Below are positions 17,468 through 30,214 of a stretch of 64,000 nucleotides of DNA, one piece after another. The notes beneath the pieces are model-generated. The model was not told where the DNA came from and searched no databases. It saw only the letters and a program-made list of their open reading frames with translations. The number at the start of each line of letters is the position of its first letter. Within the stretch, counting starts at the first letter, position 1. The stretch is from Coriobacteriia bacterium (lineage in GTDB: Bacteria > Actinomycetota > Coriobacteriia > Anaerosomatales > PALSA-660): positions 1 through 64,000 of the forward strand of contig JANYAK010000038.1 in assembly GCA_025361335.1 (NCBI GenBank), written 5' to 3'. A program made the translations under genes and the position numbers.

Positions 17468-18406
17468 TCAGGTGCTCTCGAGCACGAGCCCATAGAGGAT
17501 ATCGTGCTCGCTGACTGTAGACGAATCGAGACCCGCCAGCGCCAGGATCGTCTCCAGGATGATGGCGCCGGCGACGATCACCTCGGCGCGCGCCGGGTCC
17601 ATCCCGACGACGTGGCGCCTCTCGGCCAGGGGTAGCGCGGCGAGCTCCTCGCGCAAGTCCGCGATGTCGCCCCCTGAGAGCCGAGAGCCGTGCACTTTGG
17701 CGGCATCGTACACGTCGAGCCCCTGCCTGACCGCGGAGAGCGTCGTGCCGGTGCCGGCGAGCGTCACCAGAGTCCGCGGACGGCCGGTCAACCCCGCGAA
17801 GAAGGGACGCATCTCGTCGGCCACCCAGGCGGAGGCCGCATCCATCTCCTCCGGCTTCGGCGGGTCGGTGTGCAGGAACATGTCGAGGACCCGCCGCGAG
17901 CCGACGTCTATCGATCGGGCCGCGCCGATCTCGACGTCGCGCCCATCTTCAGTGTCATGAGCACAGCCGAAGACGAGTTCTGTCGACCCTCCTCCGAGAT
18001 CGGCCACCAGCACGTCGTCGTCGTCGATGGAGTTCGTCGCGCCCCGGAACGACAGGTCCGCCTCCTCCTCACCGGAGATGATGCGCGGCCGCACGCCCGT
18101 TTTCTCGATCAGGTCGAGGAATTCGTTACCGTTGCACGCGTCGCGCGCCGCCGACGTGGCGACGGCGACCACCCGGGCCGCGCCGGTCTCCTCGATGTCG
18201 CGCATGAACCCCGAGACCGCATCCGCGACTCGGCCGATCGCCACATCCGAGAGTCGGCCGCTGCCGTGCAGTCCTTCGCCGAGATGCGTCACGGCCGTCC
18301 GGCGGACCACCTCACAGACATCGCGGCCCGACACGTCGGCGATCAGAAGACGCGTCGTGACCGTCCCGATGTCGATGGCGGCCGTGCGGTTGGCGACGCG
18401 ATCCAT
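17468..18406 (-). CDS. Ppx/GppA-family exopolyphosphatase
   Basis: AAIDIGTVTTRLLIADV...DDDVLVADLGGGSTELVFG...; ASKHA phosphatase motifs. Confidence 0.92.
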   Translation of the reverse strand: MDRVANRTAAIDIGTVTTRLLIADVSGRDVCEVVRRTAVTHLGEGLHGSGRLSDVAIGRVADAVSGFMRDIEETGAARVVAVATSAARDACNGNEFLDLIEKTGVRPRIISGEEEADLSFRGATNSIDDDDVLVADLGGGSTELVFGCAHDTEDGRDVEIGAARSIDVGSRRVLDMFLHTDPPKPEEMDAASAWVADEMRPFFAGLTGRPRTLVTLAGTGTTLSAVRQGLDVYDAAKVHGSRLSGGDIADLREELAALPLAERRHVVGMDPARAEVIVAGAIILETILALAGLDSSTVSEHDILYGLVLEST

Positions 18407-18467
18407 GTGCTCCCCCGGTTCCCATGCGCCGGTGCCGTCACGATATGCCCGGCCCGTCTTCTCGATT

Positions 18468-19067
18468 CTACCGTGCGGCAGGCCCCGTGGCTTCCAGGAC
18501 CGTGCAGCGGACCTCGTCGCACGCGGAGTCTCCCCACGCCCCCTCGAGCTCGAGCAGCAGACCCTTCCCGGCCGGATCGTCGATCCCGCACAACGCCGCC
18601 GCGACCCGGGCGTGCAGGCACTTCACGGCCAGGGGGTCGGACTGTCCTGCCACGCCTACATCGCCGCAGGGGTCGTCTTCATCCCCTAAAGAGGCGCGGA
18701 ACACCCGGTAGGCGTGGTCCGCCCGCCCGGCACGCTCGGCGGACAGCGGGTCCGATCGCAGTCGCGCGCTCCACCATGCCGTGGCGCCGGCCGACTCCCG
18801 GTCGGAGACCAGGGCGGCCAACTTGGGGCATGTGAGCCACAGCGCCGTGGGAAACGGGGCGCCTGTTCCGAGCCGAGGGGCGACCGCGATCACCACGGGC
18901 GATCCGGACCGGCAGCGCAGCTCCACCCGCCACGCGCCGCGAGGAGCGCGTCCCAGCTGCCGCTCGACGATAGCGCCATCGGACGCACGGGGGCGGTCTC
19001 GGATCGTGCCGCGGGCCCCGGCCCACTCGGGGAGGGTCGAGGATCCGCGGAGGGCTTCTCGGCTCAC
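18468..19067 (-). CDS. DUF501 domain protein
   Basis: GTG at 19067 overlapping the upstream stop; RCRSGSPVVIAVAPRLGTGAPFPTALWLTCPKLAALVSDRESAGATAW. Confidence 0.82.
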   Translation of the reverse strand: MSREALRGSSTLPEWAGARGTIRDRPRASDGAIVERQLGRAPRGAWRVELRCRSGSPVVIAVAPRLGTGAPFPTALWLTCPKLAALVSDRESAGATAWWSARLRSDPLSAERAGRADHAYRVFRASLGDEDDPCGDVGVAGQSDPLAVKCLHARVAAALCGIDDPAGKGLLLELEGAWGDSACDEVRCTVLEATGPAAR

Positions 19068-19663
19068 CTCACGCCGAATACGGCGTCGAGCAGCGCGGTG
19101 ACCACGTCCTTGCCGCCCCGCCCCGCCTTCGGGCCGGAGGCGTGGGTGACCGGCTGTCCGCTGGCAGTGGCCGAAGGCATGACCACATACACGTTCTCCC
19201 CCGGGAGGGTGAGCCCGAGGCTCTCGCGCGCGGCCTTCTCCACCCCCTCCGGGGTCTTGAGGTCGGAGATCTCCGCGCGCAGGGACGCGTTGTTCTTCCG
19301 CAGGCTCTGATACTGCTGTTGGAGACCCGCGACGCTTCGCCCCATCTCGTACTGGACCTTGAGCGCGGGATACATCCACCAGCACAGCAGGACTATCGTT
19401 CCGACGACCGCGATGGGGGTGAGAGGGAAGCCGACTGCCCGGCGCGCGGCGCTCGACGTGGTGCGTCGCGCTCCGCGCGCCGGGCTGGCCGACGAGCGGG
19501 TCGTGCCCGATGCCGTCTGCGGCTTCCGGGGGGAGGAGGAAGCTGTCGCGCCGTTCGACTTTCGGGCGCGTACGGACGAGCCGCCGGTGCGTCCCTTCGG
19601 GGGAGTGGACGCGGTCCGACCGCTTCGCGAGGCCCCGCGCTGCGATGACGTGCCAGATGCCAT
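19064..19663 (-). CDS. Septum formation initiator family protein (DivIC/FtsB-like)
   Basis: Single TM then coiled coil LQQQYQSLRKNNASLRAEISDLKTPEGVEKAARESLGLTLPGENVYVV. Confidence 0.82.
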   Translation of the reverse strand: MASGTSSQRGASRSGRTASTPPKGRTGGSSVRARKSNGATASSSPRKPQTASGTTRSSASPARGARRTTSSAARRAVGFPLTPIAVVGTIVLLCWWMYPALKVQYEMGRSVAGLQQQYQSLRKNNASLRAEISDLKTPEGVEKAARESLGLTLPGENVYVVMPSATASGQPVTHASGPKAGRGGKDVVTALLDAVFGVR

Positions 19664-19824
19664 GGCGTGGTGGTCCTGTGTGAAGGCCCGCGAACATGTC
19701 AGGTGCCGCGACCCGCCGCGGCGAGGAGCCTGAAGTCGCGCTCCTCGCGGAACATCATACCACCGGCCGTCAAACAATCGACCTCAACACGAGGTCGAGG
19801 CGACACGCAGGCACCGAGCAGGCG

Positions 19825-21225
19825 TCATACGTGGAGGACGCGGACCAGGTCGGTCGTCCCCGGGCGGTTGAGAGCGACGCCGGCGGTCAGCGCCACCAAG
19901 TCGCCGGGCCGGGCCACTCCGGTGGCGCGAGCCACCTCGACCGCGGAGGCGGCCATCTCCTCGAGCGTCGTCGGCGCGGGCACCACATGCGGGTACACAC
20001 CCCACACGAGCGCCAGCTGGCGCGCGACTGCCGGATCCGGGGTCATCGCCACCACCGGGACGCGCGGACGGTGAGCGGCGACCGCCCGTGGGGTGCCCCC
20101 GGACTCGGTCGCCGTCACCACTGCTGCGAGGTCGAGGTCCGAGGCAAGTGAGCACACGGCGGCGCTCACGGCCCGCGTCACGTCGTCTCTGGCGGCCACC
20201 ACGCCCGGCCTCGCCGACGCTGGCGGCCCGTACTCCTCGGCGGTCACGCAGATGCGCGCCATCGTCTCCACCGCCTCGAGCGGATGCTCGCCCACAGCCG
20301 TCTCAGCGGAGAGCATGACCGCGTCGACGCCCTCGAAGACCGCGTTCGCCACGTCGGAGGCCTCGGCGCGCGTGGGCCGCGTGAAGTGGATCATCGATTC
20401 GAGCATCTGGGTGGCCACGATGACCGGTTTGCCGCTCGCACGGCATGCCGCGACGATGGCGCGCTGGACCACCGGGACCTCCTCAGGGGAGGTCTCCACC
20501 CCCAGGTCTCCGCGGGCCACCATGACGGCGTCGGCCGCCTGCACGATCCCGTCGATGTCGCTCGCGGCTTCGTGTTTCTCGATCTTGGCGACGATGGGCA
20601 GGCGGGCCCCTCCCATCGCGCCGCGCAGGCGACGGACATCGTCGCCCGACCGCACGAACGACTGCGCGATCAGGTCCACGCCCGCCGCGATCGCCCACTC
20701 GAGGTCGTCGATGTCCTTCGGCGTTATCGCATCCACGCGCAGCCGCACCCCCGGCACGTTCACGCCCTTGTGGCTGCCCAGTGGGCCTCCGACCAACACC
20801 GTGGTGTCGACGCGACCCGGTGCGGTGGCCGTGACCCGCAACTCGATCCGGCCATCGTCGATCAGGATGCGGTCACCGACTGACACGTCGTCAGCGAGGC
20901 CGTCATGGTTCACGTGGGCCGCCGCCGCGTCTCCGGCTCCCTCGCCGGCCAGCAGGCAAAACGGAGCGCCCTCGACCATCTCGACCCCGGGAGCCACCTC
21001 TCCCACCCGCAACTTCGGGCCGCCCAGGTCGAGCATGACCGCCACGTGGCGCCCGGCGCGCTCGGCGGAGGCGCGCACCGCCGCGAGCCTGCGCTCGAGG
21101 CCCTCGCGCGAGGAGTGCGAGGCGTTCAGCCGTGCGACGTCGATACCCGTCCCGATGAGCGTATCGAGAACTCCCGGCTCGTCGCTGGCCGGACCGATGG
21201 TCGCGATGATCTTCGTGCGTCGCAT
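19825..21225 (-). CDS. pyk: Pyruvate kinase
   Basis: MRRTKIIATIGPASDEPGVLDTLIGTGIDVARLNASH...MVARGDLGVE...; ATG at 21225. Confidence 0.96.
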   Translation of the reverse strand: MRRTKIIATIGPASDEPGVLDTLIGTGIDVARLNASHSSREGLERRLAAVRASAERAGRHVAVMLDLGGPKLRVGEVAPGVEMVEGAPFCLLAGEGAGDAAAAHVNHDGLADDVSVGDRILIDDGRIELRVTATAPGRVDTTVLVGGPLGSHKGVNVPGVRLRVDAITPKDIDDLEWAIAAGVDLIAQSFVRSGDDVRRLRGAMGGARLPIVAKIEKHEAASDIDGIVQAADAVMVARGDLGVETSPEEVPVVQRAIVAACRASGKPVIVATQMLESMIHFTRPTRAEASDVANAVFEGVDAVMLSAETAVGEHPLEAVETMARICVTAEEYGPPASARPGVVAARDDVTRAVSAAVCSLASDLDLAAVVTATESGGTPRAVAAHRPRVPVVAMTPDPAVARQLALVWGVYPHVVPAPTTLEEMAASAVEVARATGVARPGDLVALTAGVALNRPGTTDLVRVLHV

Positions 21226-21344
21226 AAGGGCTCCAAGCCAGCAGCCGGAGTTCGTGCACGGTTCTGTTGGTACCCACCCATGGCTCGAGTGGGACCACTC
21301 GGGTTCGTCGCCGTTGTAGTCGAGCCCGGGGCAGCGCCTCCGTC

Positions 21345-21477
21345 CCGGGGCTTTGAGGGATGGGGTCCGCCGCGAGTCCCGCAGAAGGGGCGTCTCCACC
21401 GGATGCAGAAGGGACGCCCCATGAGGACGCCCCTTCGAGGACTGTGTGAGCGCCGGACCCCACCCCTCAAAACCCGG
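21345..21477 (-). promoter_or_regulatory. Long imperfect inverted repeat in eno-pyk intergenic region (structured pyk leader and/or eno terminator)
   Basis: Arms 21345-21394 and 21426-21477; perfect inner 11-bp stem gaaggggcgtc/gacgccccttc and 17-nt outer arm ttgagggatggggtccg/cggaccccacccctcaa. Confidence 0.7.
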
Positions 21478-21492
21478 TCCACCCAAGAAGTG

Positions 21493-23975
<2,483 letters not shown>

Positions 23976-24004
23976 CAGACCCCCGGCCGCGACGTGTCGC
24001 GACG

Positions 24005-25006
24005 CTACTTGGCGGGAGCGGTCGACGTCGCGGGCTTGGAGGCGGCCTCGACAGCCTTCTTGAGAGCGGCGTCGAATATCTCGACCTCCGCTTTCCCGCG
24101 GAGCTTGTCTATGTACGCGGTGAACTGGTCCGTGCCGCCCCGCTGGGACAGGGTCGCGTTGATCTGCGCCTTCACCTGATCGAGCGTGCGCTGGACCGGC
24201 GCCTTGTTCTCCAGCAGCTTGATGATGTGCCAACCGAACTGGGTCTGCACGAGCCGGACCTCGTTCGGCTTCATCTCGGTCACGGCCTTGGAGAACTCCG
24301 CCACGTATCGGGAGGCGGGCGCCCATCCGAGATCGCCGGCCTTGTCCTTGCTCGCCGGGTCGATGGAGAACTGCTTGGCCAGCACCTTGAAGTCCCCGCC
24401 CTTCTGCGCTTGGGCGAAGATGTCCTGAGCGATGGCCTTGTCCTTCGTGGCGACCAGGACGTGGGCGGCGTGCACCTGAGCGGGCTGCAGGAACATCGCG
24501 GTGTTGGCGTCGTAGTACGCCTTGACCTCGTCATTCGAGGGGACGGTCTCTTTGGCGATCTTCTTCGTGACGGCGTCCACCATGAGGCGGCTCTGGACGC
24601 TCGACTTGAGCTGGTCCTGCGTCACGCCCGACTGCTTCATCGCGTCGTCGAGGCCCTTCTTGCCCCCGTACTGGGTCTGCAGCTGGGTGAGGTAGTCGTT
24701 GACCTGCTTGTCGGTCGGCTCGACCTTGAGCCGCTTGGCCTCTTGCTTCACGAGCTCCAACTGGATGAGGCTCTCGAGGATCTTGGCCTTGAACTCGGCC
24801 TCGCGCGCCTTGGCGTCGGCGCCGGTGAACGTCTGCGGCGACGACTTCTTCATCTGGTCGAACTGTTCCTGCATCGCGGACAGCTTGATGGGCTCGCCGT
24901 TGACGCGCGCGACAACGTCGGCATTCGTGCAGCCGACGATGCCTGTCGCGGCGAGCAGGATGATTCCCACGAGGAGGGGGGCGACAAAACGTGACCGGAT
25001 CTTCAT
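24005..25006 (-). CDS. Lipoprotein peptidyl-prolyl isomerase (PrsA/SurA-like)
   Basis: MKIRSRFVAPLLVGIILLAATGIVGC lipobox; rotamase domain HAAHVLVATKDKAIAQDIFAQAQKGGDFKVLAKQFSID. Confidence 0.9.
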   Translation of the reverse strand: MKIRSRFVAPLLVGIILLAATGIVGCTNADVVARVNGEPIKLSAMQEQFDQMKKSSPQTFTGADAKAREAEFKAKILESLIQLELVKQEAKRLKVEPTDKQVNDYLTQLQTQYGGKKGLDDAMKQSGVTQDQLKSSVQSRLMVDAVTKKIAKETVPSNDEVKAYYDANTAMFLQPAQVHAAHVLVATKDKAIAQDIFAQAQKGGDFKVLAKQFSIDPASKDKAGDLGWAPASRYVAEFSKAVTEMKPNEVRLVQTQFGWHIIKLLENKAPVQRTLDQVKAQINATLSQRGGTDQFTAYIDKLRGKAEVEIFDAALKKAVEAASKPATSTAPAK

Positions 25007-25037
25007 TCGGACTTCCTCCGTGTCGCGCGTGAGCAGG

Positions 25038-28000
25038 TCACGCGGGTGCGGGTGCAGTGACTGCGAGTATAGCATCCAAGGTGCGCAGGACCGCCGTCAC
25101 CACGGATTCTCCATACGTGAGCGGCAGCTGGAGCCGCTGGTCGCGTTCGACGTACACGGCCCCCAGCGTGGCGAGCTTGCCCCGCTCCTCCGAGCCGAGC
25201 GCGATGGGCGAGACCGCGACGCGGTTGCGGGTGACGGCCACGTTGGTGACTCCGAGCTGCGCCGCGAGCGCTCGGGCCCGGGCGATGCCGACGATGTTGG
25301 AGGCCGCCTCGGGCATCGCCCCGTACTTCTCGGAGATCTCGGCGCCGATGGCGACAGCCACCTCGGGCGTGACGGCAGCGGCGAGCCGACGGTAATAGCG
25401 CACCCGCTCGTCGACCTGTGTGACGTACTCCTCGGGCAGGAACGCCGGCGCCGGCACGTCGACACGGACGTCGGTGTGCGCGGGCAGGGCCTCCCCGCGC
25501 GCCTCGGCGACGGCCTCGCGCAACATGTCGGCGTACAGGTCGAAGCCGACCGCCGAGAGGTTGCCGGACTGCTCGGCGCCCAGCAGGGAGCCGGCGCCGC
25601 GTATCTCGAGGTCCTTCAGCGCGATCTTGATCCCGCTGCCGAGCTCGGTGAACTCGGCCATGGCGGTGAGCCGCTCGACGGCCTGCTCGGTGAGCGCCTT
25701 GCCGCGTCCCACCAGGAAGTACGCGAACGCGCGCACGTGGCTGCGGCCCACCCGCCCCTTGAGCTGGTAGAGCTGAGCGAGCCCCAGCCGTTCTGAGTCC
25801 TCGATGACCAGGGTGTTGGTGTGCGGGTTGTCGATGCCGCTCTCGATGATGGTGGTCGCTACGAGCACGTCGACCTGTCCGGCCGCGAAACTCTCCATCA
25901 CGCGCTCGAGCTGGTGCTCGCTCATCTGGCCGTGCGCCACGCGGATGCGCGCTTCGGGGACCATCTCGCTCACGCGGCGCGACGCCTCGTCTATGGTCAT
26001 GACGCGGTTGAATACGTAGTAGACCTGGCCTCCGCGCTCGAGCTCGCGACGTATGGCCGCCTGCACGAGGTCGTGGTCGAACTCTCCCACGTGCACCCGC
26101 ACCGGGAACCGGTTGGGCGGCGGCGTGTCGATCACTGACATCTCGCGCACTCCCGACAGCGCCATCTGCAGCGTACGCGGGATGGGCGTGGCCGACATCG
26201 CGAGCACATCGACCTGCTCGCGGAGGTTCTTCATGTGTTCCTTGTGCTGGACGCCGAACCGCTGCTCCTCGTCCACGATGATGAGGCCGAGGTCGTACGG
26301 CGTGACGTCCCGCGACAGCAGTCGATGCGTGCCGACGAGGATATCGACGCTCTTGTCGGCGAACCCCGCCAGCGCGGCGTCTTGCTGGGCCTTCGACCGG
26401 AAGCGTGACAGGACCTCCACCCTGACAGGGAACGGCGCGAACCGGTCCGAGAAGGTCGTGAAGTGCTGCTGCGCGAGGATCGTCGTCGGACACAGCACCA
26501 TGACCTGCTTGCCGTCCTGAGTGGCTTTGAACGCGGCCCGGATGGCGACCTCCGTCTTGCCGTAGCCGACGTCGCCGCACACCAGCCGGTCCATCGGCTT
26601 GTCGGCCTCCATGTCGGCCTTGACGTCGGCGATCGCGGCGAGCTGATCGGGCGTCTCCACGTACGGGAACGCGGCTTCCATCTCGGCCTGCCACGGCGTG
26701 TCCGGTCCGAACGCGTAGCCCAGGGTCGTCGCGCGGCGGGCGTACAGGTCCACAAGGTCGAACGCGAGCTTGCGCGCCGCCGTCCGGGCCTTCGTGGTCG
26801 CGCGGCTCCAGTCCGCCGTGTTGAGACGCGTGACCCGCGGAGCTGAGGCGTCGGAGCCGACGTACTTGGTCACGCGGTCGAGCTGCTCGACAGGCACGAA
26901 CAGCTTGTCGCCCTTCGCGTACTCCAAGTGCAGGTAGTCGCGCGCCGACCCCAGGACCTCCCGGCGAACGACATCCCGGAACAGCGCGATGCCGTGGGTC
27001 GCGTGCACCACGTAGTCGCCGGGCTTGAACTCGAAGGTGAGCAGGGTCGGGTCCGAGGTGGGGCTCTTCCGGATCGACCGGGGGAAGGCGTCATCCACGC
27101 TCACCACGGCCAGCCGCGCGTCGGGGATGACGTACCCGGCCGGGACGTCAGCCACGGCCATGTGCACGACACGCTCCGCAAGCCCGCTGGGGGCGTCAGC
27201 GACGGTCCCCGGCTCGGCGTGCGGGGCGCCGGAATAGGTCACGACCGGCAGTCCCGCGTCGGCGAGCGAGGCGATGAGCGTCTCGCGCTGCCGCCTGTCA
27301 TGCGAGGCGACCACGACGCGGAACCCGGCCTCGAGAAGCGACCGAAGACCCGCGACGGTCTTGGACTCCCCGCCAGCCACCTCGGGACGGCGGCCGGCGA
27401 GCTCTCCGTCGACCGCTCCCCCCGTGCGCAGCAGGGATAACAGGGTGAGCCGCTGTCGCCCGCCCAGGTCGACGTCTGCGGGCGACAGGAAGTAGCGGTC
27501 CGCGTCGAATCCGGCGGTGTGCGCGGCGGTCTCGGCCTCTTCCAGATGACGCACGGTGTCGTCGAAGAGGGCACGCGGCTCCACCACGACCACAAGGACA
27601 CCCTTGGCGATGTAGTCGGTCGCGACGCCCATGTCCTTGTAGATGCGCGGCATGTACGCCTCGACGCCGTTGAAGTACACGCCCTGCTCCAGAAGCTCAA
27701 GGTCGTGCGCCATCCACGGATCGGTCAGCGACTGCTCCTTGATCTCGCGGAACGCCGAGCGATAGCTGTGCGCCACGTCCTTGGCGATGCTGTTGGAGAG
27801 GCGCAGCTCCCTGCAGGGATAGACCTCCGTCTCGCCCGCATCTCCCACCGTCTGGCTCGTGCCGGGCACGTAGCGACGCAGCGTCTCGATCTCGTCGCCG
27901 AACAGCTCGGCCCTGACCGGAGAGTGTCCGTCGGACGGAAATACATCCAGCACTCCACCGCGCACGGCGAAACGGCCGGGCTCGTCAGCCACATCGACGC

Positions 28001-28496
28001 GCTCGTAGCCCATGAGTGCGAGGCGCTCCGTCGCTTCGACGAGGTCGAGCGTGGCGCCCGCGCGAAGCACCAGCGGCTCATATGTCTCGGGTGCGCTGCG
28101 AGGAGCGACGAAGCGCATCAGCGACCGCGCCGAGGCCACCACGACGAGAGGGCGGCTCTCCTGGAGCGCGTGCAGCGCTCGCGCGCGCCGGCCGGCGATC
28201 TCGGGACGCGCCGGCTCTCGCGACCATGGCCACGTGGCCGGCATGGGCAATGTGAGCACTCGATCGAGGGGGAGGTACGCGGCGAGCTGGCGCGCGAAAC
28301 GATCGGCGGCCTCGGCGCCCGAGACGACGACGAGCGTGGCGCGAGGGTCGGCACGGAAGTTCGCCGCGACGGTCAGGGGGCGCACCCCCGCGGGAGCGGC
28401 CAGCGTGAAGTCCGAACCGCCCGCGAGCGCCTCGCGGGCATGCGCGTATCCCGGCGCGCACTCGAGCCGGGCCGAGAGGTCTGCGAGAAGCGACAT
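25038..28496 (-). CDS. mfd: Transcription-repair coupling factor
   Basis: DYVVHATHGIALFRDV; DRLVCGDVGYGKTEVAIRAAFKA; helicase motifs DEEQRFGV, TRG-like C-terminus. Confidence 0.97.
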   Translation of the reverse strand: MSLLADLSARLECAPGYAHAREALAGGSDFTLAAPAGVRPLTVAANFRADPRATLVVVSGAEAADRFARQLAAYLPLDRVLTLPMPATWPWSREPARPEIAGRRARALHALQESRPLVVVASARSLMRFVAPRSAPETYEPLVLRAGATLDLVEATERLALMGYERVDVADEPGRFAVRGGVLDVFPSDGHSPVRAELFGDEIETLRRYVPGTSQTVGDAGETEVYPCRELRLSNSIAKDVAHSYRSAFREIKEQSLTDPWMAHDLELLEQGVYFNGVEAYMPRIYKDMGVATDYIAKGVLVVVVEPRALFDDTVRHLEEAETAAHTAGFDADRYFLSPADVDLGGRQRLTLLSLLRTGGAVDGELAGRRPEVAGGESKTVAGLRSLLEAGFRVVVASHDRRQRETLIASLADAGLPVVTYSGAPHAEPGTVADAPSGLAERVVHMAVADVPAGYVIPDARLAVVSVDDAFPRSIRKSPTSDPTLLTFEFKPGDYVVHATHGIALFRDVVRREVLGSARDYLHLEYAKGDKLFVPVEQLDRVTKYVGSDASAPRVTRLNTADWSRATTKARTAARKLAFDLVDLYARRATTLGYAFGPDTPWQAEMEAAFPYVETPDQLAAIADVKADMEADKPMDRLVCGDVGYGKTEVAIRAAFKATQDGKQVMVLCPTTILAQQHFTTFSDRFAPFPVRVEVLSRFRSKAQQDAALAGFADKSVDILVGTHRLLSRDVTPYDLGLIIVDEEQRFGVQHKEHMKNLREQVDVLAMSATPIPRTLQMALSGVREMSVIDTPPPNRFPVRVHVGEFDHDLVQAAIRRELERGGQVYYVFNRVMTIDEASRRVSEMVPEARIRVAHGQMSEHQLERVMESFAAGQVDVLVATTIIESGIDNPHTNTLVIEDSERLGLAQLYQLKGRVGRSHVRAFAYFLVGRGKALTEQAVERLTAMAEFTELGSGIKIALKDLEIRGAGSLLGAEQSGNLSAVGFDLYADMLREAVAEARGEALPAHTDVRVDVPAPAFLPEEYVTQVDERVRYYRRLAAAVTPEVAVAIGAEISEKYGAMPEAASNIVGIARARALAAQLGVTNVAVTRNRVAVSPIALGSEERGKLATLGAVYVERDQRLQLPLTYGESVVTAVLRTLDAILAVTAPAPA

Positions 28497-28695
28497 GGAG
28501 AGGGACCTTTCACGGCGACGTGCGGGTCTCACGCGGGACTGGGCGATGTCGGTCGTACCAGCACAACGGCCCCGCGCCGGATACCGGGGCGGGGTGTGGT
28601 TGCGGGTGGAGGGTACGCCGCGCCAGCGACGGGGTCAAACCGGCCACGCCGGGCGGGCAGGAGCGCGGGCGGGCGGATGACAGGCGTGGCTCGCC

Positions 28696-28950
28696 CTAGG
28701 GGCGTCCCTCGACCTTGCGCGCCGTGCCGACCGCCCCACCTGCGTGCTTGAAGTCGTCGACGTACTCGACCAGGTCGATCTGGCATCCCGGGCCGATCAC
28801 GACCGTCTTGCCGCGGACGACCTTGCAGGTCGTCTCCTCCAGCCGCACCTCGTCGGCCTCGATCGTCTCCGCATACAGGTGCTTGTCCAAGAAGAAGGCG
28901 AACCCTTGGCCCTCGCGCACGTTGACGCGCTCGCCACCGAAGGCGCTCAT
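28696..28950 (-). CDS. Small conserved hypothetical protein (bactofilin/polymer-forming-like fragment)
   Basis: MSAFGGERVNVREGQGFAFFLDKHLYAETIEADEVRLEETTCKVVRGKTVVIGPGCQIDLVEYVDDFKHAGGAVGTARKVEGRP. Confidence 0.5.
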   Translation of the reverse strand: MSAFGGERVNVREGQGFAFFLDKHLYAETIEADEVRLEETTCKVVRGKTVVIGPGCQIDLVEYVDDFKHAGGAVGTARKVEGRP

Positions 28951-29012
28951 GCGCGAGCGCCAAGGGTATCCTCGCAAGAGATGCGTACCCGCCGACGAAC
29001 CGAGTCCGTCCC

Positions 29013-29681
29013 ATGCCGGAGATGACGGTCGAGACCCGCGCCCGCGAGATCATGCGCCGACTGGGCGATCTCTACCCGGCAGCGCATATCGCCCTGGACC
29101 ACGATGGCGATCCGTGGCACCTCCTCGTGGCGGTCATCCTGTCCGCGCAGACGACCGACGTCGGCGTGAACAGGGTCACGCCGGTGCTCTTCGCCCGCTT
29201 CCCCGGACCACGCGAGCTGGCGGCGGCCGACATCCTCGAGGTCGAGGACATCGTTCGCCCCACGGGCTTCTACCACAACAAGACGAAGTCGATCATGGGA
29301 AGCGCACGCATGGTGATCGCCGAGTTCGGAGGCCATGTCCCGGACACGATGGACGACCTCATGCGGCTGCCCGGCGTGGCGCGCAAGACGGCCAACATCG
29401 TCATCAGCAATGCGTTCGGACGTGTCGAGGGGATAGCCGTCGACACCCATGTGTTCCGGCTCGCGCATCGTCTCGGCCTGTCGGGCGAGAACGACCCGAA
29501 CAAGGTCGAGAGGGACCTGTGTGCGCTGATCCCACGCGAGGAGTGGTTCCACGTGAACTACCGGTTCATCGATCATGGGCGCGCCGTCTGCACCGCCAAG
29601 CGACCGATCTGTGGAGCATGCGCGCTGTCGGACCTCTGTCCGAGCGCATTCGAGGTCCTCGGCTGGCGAGAGAGCGCCTAG
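29013..29681 (+). CDS. nth: Endonuclease III
   Basis: HLLVAVILSAQTTDVGVNRVTP...LPGVARKTANIVISNAF...VDTHVFRL; 4Fe-4S cysteines CTAKRPICGACALSDLC. Confidence 0.95.
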   Translation: MPEMTVETRAREIMRRLGDLYPAAHIALDHDGDPWHLLVAVILSAQTTDVGVNRVTPVLFARFPGPRELAAADILEVEDIVRPTGFYHNKTKSIMGSARMVIAEFGGHVPDTMDDLMRLPGVARKTANIVISNAFGRVEGIAVDTHVFRLAHRLGLSGENDPNKVERDLCALIPREEWFHVNYRFIDHGRAVCTAKRPICGACALSDLCPSAFEVLGWRESA

Positions 29682-29712
29682 GTCCGACCGCCTGAGAAGC
29701 GCCGCGCCCGTG

Positions 29713-30174
29713 TCACTCTTCGGCCTCGGCCAGCGCCTCGGCGAGCAGCCGCACCTTCGCCGCGTCGACGTTGCCCGACTCCCGCCACACCACCCTGCCA
29801 TGCGCCCCCACCAGGAACGCGTGGACGTTGCGGCGGTCTGGGATCCCGAGTAAACGAGTGAGTGTGCGCAGGTCGGTGTACGCCGTGATCACGTGCTGCC
29901 TTTCCGATAGCTCAGGGATCGCCGCGCGCATGCCGCCGTCGATGTAGGGCCGGGCCGGCGCGTATCCCCGAGCGAGCGCCGGCATCTCCCAGACCGTGAG
30001 GTCGGGATACGAGTCGGCCAACTCCTCCGCCGCCGCCTTCCACCTGTCGACGATCGACTGATGCCGTCTCTGGAACGCGACGATGAGCAGGTGCCGTCCG
30101 GGAGGCAGGTCGTCGGGCAGGCGATATCGACGGCCCTCGAGGTCGCGCGCCTCGACTGTGGGGAAGCGATCCAT
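29713..30174 (-). CDS. Thioredoxin-fold-like hypothetical protein
   Basis: MDRFPTVEARDLEGRRYRLPDDLPPGRHLLIVAFQRRHQSIVDRW...; lacks CxxC. Confidence 0.5.
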   Translation of the reverse strand: MDRFPTVEARDLEGRRYRLPDDLPPGRHLLIVAFQRRHQSIVDRWKAAAEELADSYPDLTVWEMPALARGYAPARPYIDGGMRAAIPELSERQHVITAYTDLRTLTRLLGIPDRRNVHAFLVGAHGRVVWRESGNVDAAKVRLLAEALAEAEE

Positions 30175-30214
30175 TCTCACGTTGTACCCGATAACGCCCC
30201 CGAGCCCGGGCACG

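Noticed and set aside
21226-21345. Possible T-box (GGGTGGGTACC in the pyk leader)
   Set aside because: Only loosely like the T-box antiterminator core; no Stem I or specifier features identified; pyk is not an expected T-box target.
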